From Chitinophaga niabensis (GTDB lineage Bacteria > Bacteroidota > Bacteroidia > Chitinophagales > Chitinophagaceae): a stretch of DNA of 64,000 bases. The stretch is from positions 501,001 through 565,000 of the forward strand of contig NZ_CP154260.1 of the NCBI RefSeq assembly GCF_039545795.1, read 5' to 3'. The stretch's first letter is position 1. Each line of letters opens with the position of its first letter. A program made the translations under genes and the position numbers. Below the pieces are notes generated by a model. That model was given only the letters and a program-made list of their open reading frames with translations. It was not told where the DNA came from and made no database searches. Positions 1 to 8,135 of this stretch are shown piece after piece.

Positions 1-2
1 TA

Positions 3-146
3 GTATTTATGGGATGGGGTATTCGTAACGGTAAAACCAACAGAACAACTGCGATGACAGATATTGCGCCAACCCTGGCAGCACTCCTGCGCATCCAGAT
101 GCCAAATGGTAATGTAGGAAAAGTGATAGAAGAAGTAACACAATAG
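3..146 (+). CDS. Alkaline phosphatase/phosphodiesterase family protein, C-terminal end (partial)
   Basis: Only the last 47 codons before a TAG stop are inside the window; the gene begins to the left. The readable tail has the pattern GWGIRNGKTNRTTAMTDIAPT followed by LAALLRIQMPNG, which matches the end of PafA-type alkaline phosphatases and related nucleotide pyrophosphatase/phosphodiesterase proteins, where a TDIAPTLA segment closes the fold. Such proteins are usually periplasmic or outer-membrane associated and release phosphate from monoesters. The catalytic Thr and metal ligands lie outside the window, so activity cannot be judged. A terminator follows the stop. Confidence 0.7.
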   Translation, partial: VFMGWGIRNGKTNRTTAMTDIAPTLAALLRIQMPNGNVGKVIEEVTQ

Positions 147-169
147 GTGTATAAAATAACAGGAAAGAG

Positions 170-206
170 AGCCTCTGTTGGAACGTAAATTCCCACAGAG
201 GCTTTT
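170..206 (+). terminator. Rho-independent terminator after the phosphatase gene
   Basis: A 12-bp stem (170-181 with 192-203, one G-T pair) with a 10-nt loop is followed by a short T run. It separates the phosphatase from the hydratase gene. Confidence 0.75.
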
Positions 207-267
207 AATTTACAATATGTTATACATGCACTTTAATCGTTAAAAATAATTCCCTTACATTTGGATC

Positions 268-1041
268 ATGCAGGGTATCACCTATCATATCAGCAACAGG
301 ATCGCTACTATTACACTGAATCGCCCGGACAAACGGAATGCATTGAATGGGGAAGTAGTGCGGGAATTAAGGGCTGCTTTTGCAGAGGCAGAAGCAGATG
401 AAAATGTGAAGGTGGTGATACTGGCAGGCAATGGAAAAGCGTTCTGTGCAGGAGCTGATCTGGAATACCTGCAGCAGCTGCAACGCAACAGCTTTGAGGA
501 GAACTTAATCGATTCAAAGGAACTCATGCAATTGATGCAGGACATCTACTCACTGGAAAAGGTGGTGATTGCCCGGATAGAAGGAGATGCCATTGCAGGA
601 GGATGTGGATTGGCTTCTGTAGCTGATCTGAGTTATTCTGTACCGGATGCAAAATTTGGCTATACAGAAGTAAGGATAGGATTTGTGCCCGCTTTGGTGA
701 GTGTGTTTTTAGTGAGGAAGATAGGAGAAGGCCGCGCCCGGGAATTGCTTTTAACAGGCAGACTGATCAGTGCGGAAGAAGCTGTAAAGTATGGCCTGAT
801 CAATGGGGTAATAGCTGCCGGATCAATTCAGGAGGAAGTACAGGCCTTAGCAGAAAAGTTATGCGTGGAAACTTCCGCTAACTCGTTGAAGATCACCAAG
901 CAACTGGTAAGTGCCGCTTTGGATAAGCCACTTCAGGATGCTTTGGAAGCTGCGGCCCGCACAAATGCGGAAACCAGGCAGCACCCGGATTGCCAAAAGG
1001 GGATAGGGGCATTTTTGAATAAGCTAAAACCAGACTGGTAG
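268..1041 (+). CDS. Enoyl-CoA hydratase/isomerase family protein, LiuC-like (methylglutaconyl-CoA hydratase type)
   Basis: A 257-residue crotonase-fold protein of usual length. It shows the N-terminal LNRPDKRNALN motif, the CoA-binding AFCAGADLEYL segment and the oxyanion segment IAGGCGLASVADL, followed by FGYTEVRIGFVPA. The first of the two acidic residues of classical enoyl-CoA hydratases is Gly here (GGCGLA), while the second Glu (YTEV) is kept. That pattern, with RIGFVPALVS, resembles LiuC-type methylglutaconyl-CoA hydratases of leucine catabolism. The substrate is therefore inferred, not shown. The gene stands alone between a terminator and a secreted-protein gene, so context does not help. 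Confidence 0.82.
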   Translation: MQGITYHISNRIATITLNRPDKRNALNGEVVRELRAAFAEAEADENVKVVILAGNGKAFCAGADLEYLQQLQRNSFEENLIDSKELMQLMQDIYSLEKVVIARIEGDAIAGGCGLASVADLSYSVPDAKFGYTEVRIGFVPALVSVFLVRKIGEGRARELLLTGRLISAEEAVKYGLINGVIAAGSIQEEVQALAEKLCVETSANSLKITKQLVSAALDKPLQDALEAAARTNAETRQHPDCQKGIGAFLNKLKPDW

Positions 1042-1099
1042 CGGATCTGCTGCCTTTGGCATAGAATTTTCATTATACCTATGAATTAATTGAACCATT

Positions 1100-1762
1100 A
1101 TGCGAAAATTGTTACAAATAGGGGGATTGCTGGTAGGCTGCATCGCAGGCCTGGCAACGCCGCTGTTGGCACAACGTACCATATCGGACGCCAGGATCAC
1201 CTATAAAGTGGAATTGCCACCCGAGCAGCTCCAGATGGAGGCTATGTTTGCCGGTAGTTCCATGACACAGTATATACGGGGTAATCAGAGCCGTATAGAC
1301 ATGAACTTCAATGTGGTGAATTACATCTACCTGATCAATACGCAGAATGAAACGGTAGTGACGCTCATGGATAATCATGGGGATAAATACCTAATCCGTA
1401 CAGACAGGAAAGGTTATGAACAGGACCTGAAGAAATACCAGGGCACCCAGTTCACAGACCAGCAGGAAACCAAGGAAATAGCCGGTTACAGATGCCGCAA
1501 AGCCATTGGTAAAAATGAGGACGGTACTACCTTTGATGTATTCTACACCATTGATATCCTGCCGGAGAACAAGTTCTATAACCGCCGGTTCATGAACCTG
1601 AAAGGTATTCCCCTGGAGTTTGAGATCATCATCAAAGCCGGCTCCAAAATGAAGGCCGTAGCTACGAAAGTAGACCTCAGCCCCGTACCCGCCTCCACTT
1701 TTGATGAACCAAAAGGGTATAAGGAGATCACGCAGGATGAATTGAAGAAGATAAGGGGGTAA
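1100..1762 (+). CDS. Secreted DUF4412/GLPGLI-like protein of unknown function
   Basis: A 220-residue protein with a clear signal peptide (MRKLLQIGGLLVGCIAGLA, cleavage near LLAQ). The mature part is predicted to be mostly beta strand: a stretch ending in RIDMNF, a central TKEIAGYRCRKAIGK segment, and a C-terminal DEPKGYKEIT. The ETKEIAGYRC-KA pattern is typical of Bacteroidota periplasmic DUF4412/GLPGLI-type proteins, whose role is unknown. No catalytic motif is visible. The gene begins 58 bp after the hydratase gene and ends at a strong terminator, so it may be co-transcribed with it. Confidence 0.65.
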   Translation: MRKLLQIGGLLVGCIAGLATPLLAQRTISDARITYKVELPPEQLQMEAMFAGSSMTQYIRGNQSRIDMNFNVVNYIYLINTQNETVVTLMDNHGDKYLIRTDRKGYEQDLKKYQGTQFTDQQETKEIAGYRCRKAIGKNEDGTTFDVFYTIDILPENKFYNRRFMNLKGIPLEFEIIIKAGSKMKAVATKVDLSPVPASTFDEPKGYKEITQDELKKIRG

Positions 1763-1786
1763 AATAAAACTCTCTGAAACATAAAA

Positions 1787-1816
1787 ACAAAGGCCATTCG
1801 CAAGAATGGCCTTTGT
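1787..1816 (+). terminator. Terminator, probably bidirectional
   Basis: A perfect 13-bp stem (1787-1799 with 1804-1816) with a GCAA tetraloop ends in ACAAAG/CTTTGT. It lies 24 bp after the DUF4412-like gene. Confidence 0.8.
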
Positions 1817-1849
1817 TGTATAAAGAAGTTTTTCTGTTAAATAAAACAA

Positions 1850-2270
1850 CTCGCCTGACGCTGCCCGTTTGCTGCAAAAAGCTCGCTTTCTTCTAAAAGA
1901 AAACATCCTTTCCTTCCTCAAAAGAACACCCAAAAAGGAACAACCCGTTCGTCCCTAAAAAAAACACCCTCACACCAAAAAGAAAAACCTCCGCCCTCTA
2001 CCGCGCGGTAAGCTCTCTGCCCGCCCTCACAAGAACATCCTCACCCAAAAGGAAACACCCCTGTTCTTTCTCTAAAAACACCCTCACTCAAAAAGAAACC
2101 TCCGTCCTCTACTGCGCGGCAGGCTCTCTACCCGCCCTCAAAAGAACGCCCTCACCCAAAAGGAAACAACCCTGTTCTTTCTCTAAAAACACCCCAAAAA
2201 GAAAAAAACTCCGCCCTCTACCTCGCGGCAGGCTCTCAACCCACCCAAAACAAAAAAGGCCACTCTTCCG
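1850..2270. repeat. Imperfect ~110-bp tandem repeat in a convergent intergenic region
   Basis: Two full units start near 1989 and 2100, a third partial unit starts near 2209, and a diverged unit precedes them from about 1890. Each unit carries CTCCGCCCTCTACCGCGCGG, then ctctgCCCGCCCTCA, CACCCAAAAGGAAAC and CTGTTCTTTCTCTAAAAACACC. Spacings are 111 and 109 bp. The plus strand is strongly C/A rich. No supported reading frame covers it. It fills most of the gap between two convergent genes. Confidence 0.8.
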
Positions 2271-2307
2271 AGCAGCCCTTTCTGTAAAATCTCTTTTCAA
2301 ATTGTCC

Positions 2308-2709
2308 TTAATTCTTCCTGAAAGGCAGTTTAACCTGCACCTGCAGCTGATGATAATGCTGGGTCGACACATTGGGTGGCGGAACCTGCACAATGTAAGG
2401 AACTATATAGGTAACATTACCGCGCTTGTAAGTCACTACAGATCTTACATTCACAGTATTGTCAGAGCTCAGTTTAAAATCTGTCCTCAGGATACCACTC
2501 GCAGTGAATCCCGCATCGAGGCTCAGATTTGTTTTAGGCATGGCGGTTAAAGTGTACTTAGTTTCGGTCTTTTTTACAACTTTATCGTTGTTGTTATCGA
2601 AATTACCGCCTGAATCATTGGCTTGTACGTTAAGTGCAACCATGAATAAAGCACTCACCATGAGGCAAGACAATGAGAATCTGTTGATTATGTTATTTAT
2701 CTTCTTCAT
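2308..2709 (-). CDS. Small secreted protein of unknown function
   Basis: A 133-residue protein with an N-terminal signal peptide (FSLSCLMVSALFMVALNVQA, cleavage likely after VQA). The mature part starts with an Asn/Asp-rich linker and ends in alternating polar/hydrophobic segments typical of beta-strand proteins. I do not recognise the family. Upstream on the minus strand there are two boxes resembling the Bacteroidota -7 element (TATCTTTG and TATATTTG, 12-60 bp before the ATG). The gene is isolated: the tandem repeat lies downstream and the TPR gene is divergent. Confidence 0.6.
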   Translation of the reverse strand: MKKINNIINRFSLSCLMVSALFMVALNVQANDSGGNFDNNNDKVVKKTETKYTLTAMPKTNLSLDAGFTASGILRTDFKLSSDNTVNVRSVVTYKRGNVTYIVPYIVQVPPPNVSTQHYHQLQVQVKLPFRKN

Positions 2710-2857
2710 TGTACCACAAATATACGAATTTTCTATCTATCATAACGGAATCTTAAAGCAAAGATACCCTTTATCTTAATAAAATGTTAAAAAATATACA
2801 CAAACGGTAGGCTGGGCAGGTTTGGTGGCAGCTTGAATTTCCACTATATTCGTATTA

Positions 2858-4288
2858 ATGAATCACGATTTCCCATCATTTAACGAGTTTAACGAGGATT
2901 TTGAAGATTTAAGGGACTTGCTTCAGCAATTTGAAAATCTAAAAGAAGGGCGTTCTCACTCCTTTCTGGACGAGGATTCTTTCGAACAGATCATCGACTA
3001 TTATGACGAGCATGACGAACTCAATAATGCCATGCAAGCCGTTGAGATCGCTATAGAGCAGTTCCCCTTTTCTTCTGCACTGCTCCTCAAGAAATCTGCA
3101 TTACTTATCGAAACCAAAAAATACCGCGAAGCCCTGCAGCTGCTGGAGAAAGCCGCCGTACTGGATAGTAACGATATTAACCTTTATATCCTCAAAACAG
3201 ACGTTTACCTGGCCATGAACCAGCACGAAAAGGCCGCGAAACTCCTCGAAGAACAGATCAAAGTGTTCGATGGAGAAGATCGTACAGACCTGCTGCTGGA
3301 ACTCGCCGATGTGTATGACGACTGGGAAGAGTTCGAAAAAGTGTTCGACTGCCTGAAGATGCTGCTGGAGTTTGATCCCACCAATGAAGAAGCCTTGCAC
3401 AAGATCTGCTTCTGGACGGAGTTCACCGGCCGCAACGAAGAAAGCATCCGCCTGCACACTTCCATCATCAACGAGCACCCTTACAACCAGCTCGCCTGGT
3501 TCAACCTGGGAACCGCCTACCAGGGCCTCAAGCTGTATGAAAAGGCCGTAGATGCATACCAGTATGCCGTAGTGATAGACGAACGTTTCGACTACGCCTA
3601 CCGCAACATGGGCGATGCGTATATCCATCTGCGTAAGTTCAACGAAGCCATTGAAGTACTGCAAAAACACCTGGAAGTAGCCAAACCGGAGGACGTGATC
3701 TACGAAGCCATCGGCCATTGCTATGAAAAGATGCGCAAGTTCACGCAGGCCCGTTACTACTACCGGAAAGCCTCCCACCTCAGCCCGAACGACGATAAGC
3801 TCTATCTCAAGATCGCCAAAGCGTACATGACGGAAGAGAACTGGGAAAATGCCATAAAGTCCCTCCAGACCGCTATCCGGCTGAATAAGCAGAACCTGGA
3901 ATACAATATCACCCTGGGCCAGTGCCTGCTCCAGATCGGGAGCGACAAAGAAGCCCTGGTGTATTTCCTCAACGCTGTCAGGATCCGCCCCGGCAGTGCT
4001 GCAGCCTGGAAAGAACTGATCCGCGGCCTTTACCTTGTTGGCCATGTGGAAGAAGCCTATGCCCAGCTGGAGATCGCGGAAGGCAAGATCGGCCGCAAAC
4101 CCGTATTCCTGTATTATAAAGCCGTGATCCTCATCTCTATGGGAAGGACCAAAGAAGGCCTTATTCAGCTGGAAACCGCTCTGCAGCTGCATCCAAGGCA
4201 ATTTAAAAAGGTCACGGAACTGGACCCTTCCATCCTTCAGCATAACAGTGTAGTAGAGCTGATAGCCCGGTATCGCCGGAAACGTTAG
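2858..4288 (+). CDS. Tetratricopeptide repeat (TPR) protein
   Basis: A 476-residue soluble protein without a signal peptide. An acidic N-terminal stretch of about 45 residues is followed by roughly ten TPR units with the W-LG-Y-A-P spacing, for example AWFNLGTAYQGLKLYEKAVD and AYRNMGDAYIHLRKFNEAIE. TPR arrays are protein-binding scaffolds, and the partner here is unknown. The length and layout match a TPR protein widely conserved in Bacteroidota. A -7-like box (TATATTCG) lies just upstream of the ATG. The long open frame on the opposite strand is a codon-bias shadow. Confidence 0.85.
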   Translation: MNHDFPSFNEFNEDFEDLRDLLQQFENLKEGRSHSFLDEDSFEQIIDYYDEHDELNNAMQAVEIAIEQFPFSSALLLKKSALLIETKKYREALQLLEKAAVLDSNDINLYILKTDVYLAMNQHEKAAKLLEEQIKVFDGEDRTDLLLELADVYDDWEEFEKVFDCLKMLLEFDPTNEEALHKICFWTEFTGRNEESIRLHTSIINEHPYNQLAWFNLGTAYQGLKLYEKAVDAYQYAVVIDERFDYAYRNMGDAYIHLRKFNEAIEVLQKHLEVAKPEDVIYEAIGHCYEKMRKFTQARYYYRKASHLSPNDDKLYLKIAKAYMTEENWENAIKSLQTAIRLNKQNLEYNITLGQCLLQIGSDKEALVYFLNAVRIRPGSAAAWKELIRGLYLVGHVEEAYAQLEIAEGKIGRKPVFLYYKAVILISMGRTKEGLIQLETALQLHPRQFKKVTELDPSILQHNSVVELIARYRRKR

Positions 4289-4457
4289 CCTGCTTGTCTA
4301 TTTTTTGCCTCACATATTGTATTACTTCTTATTTTTGCCGCGGTTTTACAATTTGATCATCATTTTGAAAAAACCAAAACCAATCCAATTACAAGGTAGG
4401 AAGAGCTACGTATGAACGTTTGGTGAATGACCATTAAGAAGAATAAAATTGTGAAAA

Positions 4458-5222
4458 ATGAATTTTAATCTCACGCAAATTCCTGAAAGAACCACACAGC
4501 CACGTACTTATGGGTTAACCATGGTGATGGACAAGGGCCTGAGTGTAGAGGAGGCAAAGCATTTTATCTCAGCAGCAGCACCACATGTAGATGTTGTAAA
4601 GTTAGGATTTGGTACCTCATTCGTAACGCCAAACCTGCGCGCAAAGATTGAACTATACCAGGCAGCCAACATTCCCGTGTATTTTGGCGGCACGCTGTTT
4701 GAAGCATTCCTGATCCGTAACCAGTTTGATGATTATGTGAAAACAATCAAGGATTACGGTATCACCTGGATGGAAGTATCCGATGGATCCATCACAATTC
4801 CCCACGCAGAAAAGTGCGGTTATATTGAACAACTCACCAAACATGGCCTGGTACTCAGCGAAGTAGGCTCCAAAGATGCAGAACATATCATTCCTCCTTA
4901 TAAATGGATTGAACTGATGCGTGCGGAATTAGAAGCCGGCGCCACTTATGTGATTGCAGAAGCCCGCGAAGGCGGTAATGTAGGGATTTACCGTGGTTCA
5001 GGAGAAGTGCGCGAAGGCCTGGTGCAGGAGATCCTCACACAGATCCCGGCAGAAAAGATCATCTGGGAAGCACCCCAGAAAGATCAGCAGCTCTATTTCC
5101 TGGAACTCGTAGGTTGCAATGCCAACCTCGGCAACCTGGCTCCTAATGAAGTGATTCCTTTGGAAGCTATGCGCGTTGGTCTCCGTGGAGACACATTCCA
5201 TCTCTTCTTAGATAAAGAATAG
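4458..5222 (+). CDS. comA: Phosphosulfolactate synthase (ComA family)
   Basis: A 254-residue TIM-barrel protein with the ComA family layout: RTYGLTMVMDKGLSVEEAKH at the start, then VDVVKLGFGTS, PVYFGGTLFEAF, a central ITWMEVSDGSITIP, VLSEVGSKD, YVIAEAREGGNVGIY and IIWEAPQKDQQLYFLELVG. ComA adds sulfite to phosphoenolpyruvate to give phosphosulfolactate, the first step of coenzyme M synthesis in archaea. No other coenzyme M gene is in the window. In this phylum the product more plausibly feeds sulfolactate or cysteate, possibly towards sulfonolipids (inference). A 10-bp hairpin separates it from aroE downstream. Confidence 0.85.
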   Translation: MNFNLTQIPERTTQPRTYGLTMVMDKGLSVEEAKHFISAAAPHVDVVKLGFGTSFVTPNLRAKIELYQAANIPVYFGGTLFEAFLIRNQFDDYVKTIKDYGITWMEVSDGSITIPHAEKCGYIEQLTKHGLVLSEVGSKDAEHIIPPYKWIELMRAELEAGATYVIAEAREGGNVGIYRGSGEVREGLVQEILTQIPAEKIIWEAPQKDQQLYFLELVGCNANLGNLAPNEVIPLEAMRVGLRGDTFHLFLDKE

Positions 5223-5228
5223 CAACAG

Positions 5229-5259
5229 ATACGGATTGTCAGCCCATGGCAATCCGTAT
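5229..5259 (+). other. Intergenic stem-loop between comA and aroE
   Basis: A perfect 10-bp inverted repeat (5229-5238 with 5250-5259, 11-nt loop) lies 6 bp after comA. There is no T run, so it may stabilise or weakly terminate the message rather than act as a full terminator. It overlaps the alternative upstream ATG at 5246, which argues for aroE starting at 5276. Confidence 0.6.
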
Positions 5260-5275
5260 TCGTATATACATCATT

Positions 5276-6010
5276 ATGCGTTTATTCGGCCTTATTGGTT
5301 TTCCGCTCTCCCATTCCTTTTCCAAAGGATTCTTCGCTGATAAGTTCTCACAGGAAGGTATTACCGGTTGCAGTTATGAAAACTTTCCCATTCCCGATAT
5401 AGATCAGTTTCCCGATCTCTGGAAAAACAACCCGCAACTGGAAGGGCTGAACGTAACCATCCCTTACAAACAAGCCGTGATCCCTTTCCTGGACGATTTC
5501 AGCGAAGCCGCCAAAACCATTGGTGCCGTGAATTGCATCCGCAAACAGGGAAATAAACTAACAGGGCATAATACAGATGTGATCGGCTTCCAGCGTTCCC
5601 TGGAACCTTTATTGCAACCACAGCATACCAAAGCATTGATATTAGGTGCCGGCGGAGCAGCCAAAGCAGTGAAGTTCAGCCTGGAGCAGTTAGGTATAAC
5701 CTATACAGAAGTGAGCAGGAAATATTTTACAGGCACCATCCTGTATGAATCCCTGAACGAGTCCATCATGCAGGAGCATACACTGATCATCAATACCACA
5801 CCCGTAGGCATGTACCCCAACATAACGGAAGCACCTCCCATCCTTTACGAATTCATCACACCGCAACATTTACTATACGATCTCATCTACAATCCCGCAG
5901 AAACCCGGTTCATGCAGAACGGCGCCGCAAAAGGAGCCACTGTAAAAAATGGCCACGAAATGCTCATCCTGCAGGCAGAAGCCTCCTGGGAGATATGGAA
6001 TGCTCATTGA
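5276..6010 (+). CDS. aroE: Shikimate dehydrogenase
   Basis: A 244-residue enzyme that reduces 3-dehydroshikimate to shikimate with NADPH in the aromatic amino-acid pathway. Visible elements are the shikimate-binding PLSHSFS (residues 11-16), the catalytic Lys65 in NVTIPYKQAV, GAVNCI, the catalytic Asp101 in GHNTDVIGF, the nucleotide-binding GAGGAAK (124-130), and INTTPVGMYPN. The C-terminal GHEMLILQAEASWEIW is also standard. The start at 5276 (MRLFGLIGFPLSHS) fits the family; an in-frame ATG 30 bp upstream lies inside a hairpin. It is probably co-transcribed with comA. Confidence 0.95.
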   Translation: MRLFGLIGFPLSHSFSKGFFADKFSQEGITGCSYENFPIPDIDQFPDLWKNNPQLEGLNVTIPYKQAVIPFLDDFSEAAKTIGAVNCIRKQGNKLTGHNTDVIGFQRSLEPLLQPQHTKALILGAGGAAKAVKFSLEQLGITYTEVSRKYFTGTILYESLNESIMQEHTLIINTTPVGMYPNITEAPPILYEFITPQHLLYDLIYNPAETRFMQNGAAKGATVKNGHEMLILQAEASWEIWNAH

Positions 6011-6110
6011 CCCGGCAGTAGAAAAAGAATTGAACATCCGTTGCGTCGCACGCTTGTACAAAGGGTTCGCTACTGAGCTTTAAACTAATCCAAAAAAAAA
6101 CACCAGCGGA

Positions 6111-6205
6111 AATAAGCATAAAAAAAATTCGACCGAAAACTGATCCCTATTGCCTCAGATAACCAATGGGCTAGTTTTTTCGGTCGAATTTTTTTTATGC
6201 TTATT
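6111..6205. repeat. Long inverted repeat between convergent genes
   Basis: The arms 6111-6141 and 6173-6205 pair over a perfect 25 bp (AATAAGCAT, A8, TTCGACCG) extended by an A/T tract, with a loop of about 31 nt. It lies between the 3' ends of aroE (+) and the methyltransferase gene (-). The arms carry A8/T8 tracts, so it could work as a bidirectional terminator, but it is much longer than the other terminators in the window. Confidence 0.85.
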
Positions 6206-6235
6206 GGGAGCGGCGGAATTATTTGAACACAAAGA

Positions 6236-7036
6236 TCACTTCGCAGGCTTGATCAGGTAATACATGCAGGTAGTAAAGAAATTCCTCACAAAAGGAATCC
6301 CCTTCATCCAGCCAAACTGCTCCCTCGGCTTGAGATTAAACTTGTATTTATAGATAGGATTGATGAGGTAGTATTTCCGCTGCGTAATAGCAAACCCGGA
6401 AGCCTTAGCGATCTTCTCAAACCTTTCAATGGAAATACCGGTATCCACCAGTTCCATTAATTCTTTGATCGTATTCTCATGCTCTCCAAACGCCTTCAGC
6501 AAACCACGATACAAAGGCCTCGGCAGTAAATGGATATAAGGCAGAAAACTCAGCACCTTGCTATGGCAGATCTGCTGATGCCCCCCATGCGGCATATACC
6601 AGGGCGGAAACCCAAAATACACCTGCCCGCGTGGATTGAGCAATTGTTTGAGGTATTCGATCAGTTTGTCCTGATCAGGAATATGTTCAATAGCGTCTTT
6701 CAGGATAATGAGGTCAAAAGCATGCTGGAACTCACCAAAGAAATCCACATCGTAAATATTCTTGGCAATCAGCTGCAACTGCCCGCTGGCCACATAATCC
6801 CCCAGGAAACCCTTCGCCAGTTCAATCCTTTCCGGGAAAAGATCAACCCCCGTGCATAGAGCACCCTGCTCCAGGAAAGGGGTGAGCACACCACCTTCTC
6901 CACAGCCGATCTCCATCACACGCAGTCCTTTCATATCCGGAAACTCCTGCGCTATAAAAGGCAAAACGTAATTCCTGGAATTATCTACCTGCTGCTGGTA
7001 GCGCAAAGTGGCATCAGAATGTTGTGGTAATGACAT
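6236..7036 (-). CDS. Class I SAM-dependent methyltransferase
   Basis: A 266-residue protein with the class I SAM-binding motif VMEIGCGEGGVLTPF, the acidic end of strand 2 (CTGVDLFPERI), and a motif II/III region DLIILKDAIEHIPDQDKLIEYL, followed by PRGQVYFGFPPWYMPHGGHQ. These features fit a UbiE/Coq5-like small-molecule or glycan methyltransferase; the substrate is unknown. The C-terminal third is basic and aromatic and may contact a membrane or a lipid-linked substrate. I chose the ATG at 7036 (MSLPQHSDATL) because the 20 residues upstream look non-homologous. Confidence 0.8.
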   Translation of the reverse strand: MSLPQHSDATLRYQQQVDNSRNYVLPFIAQEFPDMKGLRVMEIGCGEGGVLTPFLEQGALCTGVDLFPERIELAKGFLGDYVASGQLQLIAKNIYDVDFFGEFQHAFDLIILKDAIEHIPDQDKLIEYLKQLLNPRGQVYFGFPPWYMPHGGHQQICHSKVLSFLPYIHLLPRPLYRGLLKAFGEHENTIKELMELVDTGISIERFEKIAKASGFAITQRKYYLINPIYKYKFNLKPREQFGWMKGIPFVRNFFTTCMYYLIKPAK

Positions 7037-7123
7037 GCTTTCTAAAATTGCGTGAAAATAGAATATTTTTTCAAGTGTCGTGCATTGCTTTCGCAATCCT
7101 TAAATTTGGAATGGTTTTAGCCT

Positions 7124-7831
7124 ATGTACAGTATGTTCAGAACGTTGCTATTGATAATATGTGCGCTACCCGCCATGGCACAGCAAAAAGAGGTAGTAAA
7201 CATCCGCGCCGCATTTGACTCCGGCGCTGTGGCAGAGTTATACAGCACCACCCCCATAGGGTTTGAGATCACCTATGCGGATAGCAGCAAACGCAGCACC
7301 ACCGGCCTGCTCAAAGGAGATTACCGCTGGAGCCAGCTCAAAGTGGAATCCCCTGATGGCGAATGCAATAACGGCATCCTGCATTTCAACAGGAACAGGA
7401 TACGCCCTGATAATTACCGCATTAAACTATTGGTGACCCTGCACGAGAACCCTTCCAAACAACATGAGGTTTTCCTGCAACTGCCTTATCTCACAGGTAT
7501 CCGCTTTCATCATTATGCGGACAGTCTCAAGCGCGGCCTGCATTTTTACCTGAACGTCGAAGGCATTTACAACACCGGAAAGATCTACCCCCTGGATACC
7601 GCACGCGTTCGTTTATATACCAATACCGGCCAGATAATAGGGCAGGACCTGTTAATTCCTGCCACAGACAGCATTACAAAGCACATCGCAGTAAAAGCAG
7701 TTTACCGCGGCAATGCTGATATAAATGCTGCTTCAGATATTCCCGTGAAACAGGGCCCCGAGGATCAGACAGGCCTTATAGAGAATGAAAAGGATGTTTT
7801 TAAGAAGCCTTCAAAAAAGAAGAAACAGTAG
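7124..7831 (+). CDS. Secreted protein of unknown function with lysine-rich C-terminus
   Basis: A 235-residue protein with a signal peptide (MFRTLLLIICALPAMAQ; the start may be 7124 or 7133). The body looks like a beta-sandwich, with segments such as IGFEITYADSSKR and LHFYLNVEGIYNTGKIYPLD. It ends in a basic tail, KKPSKKKKQ. I do not recognise the family. It is divergent from the methyltransferase gene, with a -7-like box (TAAATTTG, 7101-7108) just upstream. The SRP RNA gene follows. Confidence 0.6.
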   Translation: MYSMFRTLLLIICALPAMAQQKEVVNIRAAFDSGAVAELYSTTPIGFEITYADSSKRSTTGLLKGDYRWSQLKVESPDGECNNGILHFNRNRIRPDNYRIKLLVTLHENPSKQHEVFLQLPYLTGIRFHHYADSLKRGLHFYLNVEGIYNTGKIYPLDTARVRLYTNTGQIIGQDLLIPATDSITKHIAVKAVYRGNADINAASDIPVKQGPEDQTGLIENEKDVFKKPSKKKKQ

Positions 7832-7858
7832 CAGTTAACATTTCTTTCCGCAATTTAA

Positions 7859-7890
7859 TTTGCATATTATCCCTCCTTCAGTTACCTTTG
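7859..7890 (+). promoter_or_regulatory. Bacteroidota-type promoter of the SRP RNA gene
   Basis: A TTG at 7860-7862 is followed after 20 nt by TACCTTTG (7883-7890), matching the TTG-N19/20-TAnnTTTG promoter form of this phylum. It places the start of transcription at about 7895, exactly where the SRP RNA stem begins. Confidence 0.8.
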
Positions 7891-7894
7891 CAAC

Positions 7895-7989
7895 GGCAAG
7901 TCTTATACGACCAGCTCCTGCTGAACTCCCCCAGGACAGGAATGTAGCAAGGGTAGGTGGTTGTAGCGGTGCGATATAAGTAACTTGCC
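7895..7989 (+). ncRNA. ffs: Signal recognition particle RNA (small bacterial type, 4.5S)
   Basis: About 95 nt flanked by a closing stem (GGCAAG at 7895-7900, CTTGCC at 7984-7989) and followed by nine T residues. The apical part contains CCCCAGGACAGGAATGTAGC with the AGGA/GGAA asymmetric loop sequences that bind the M domain of Ffh, and the GACCAGCTCCTGCTGAACTC segment typical of Bacteroidota SRP RNA. It guides ribosomes making membrane and secreted proteins to the membrane. The promoter spacing fits exactly. Confidence 0.92.
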
Positions 7990-8135
7990 ATTTTTTTTTC
8001 CTCCTGGCAGAAAGTTCTCTCTTCATTTTTTCCGAAATTAGTTTGATGGTTTGTTGAAATTGCCCGGAACACATTTCGGAACAGAGAACAAATGCATATA
8101 TTGGACATTAAACTATTCAACATTAATATTACTTT

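Noticed and set aside
3101..4243. 380-residue open frame opposite the TPR gene
   Set aside because: Composition follows the complement of TPR codons, with no recognisable domain or start context; a codon-bias shadow.
5246..5275. Upstream start codon for shikimate dehydrogenase
   Set aside because: It lies within the right half of a perfect hairpin, and the extra ten residues are absent from the family.
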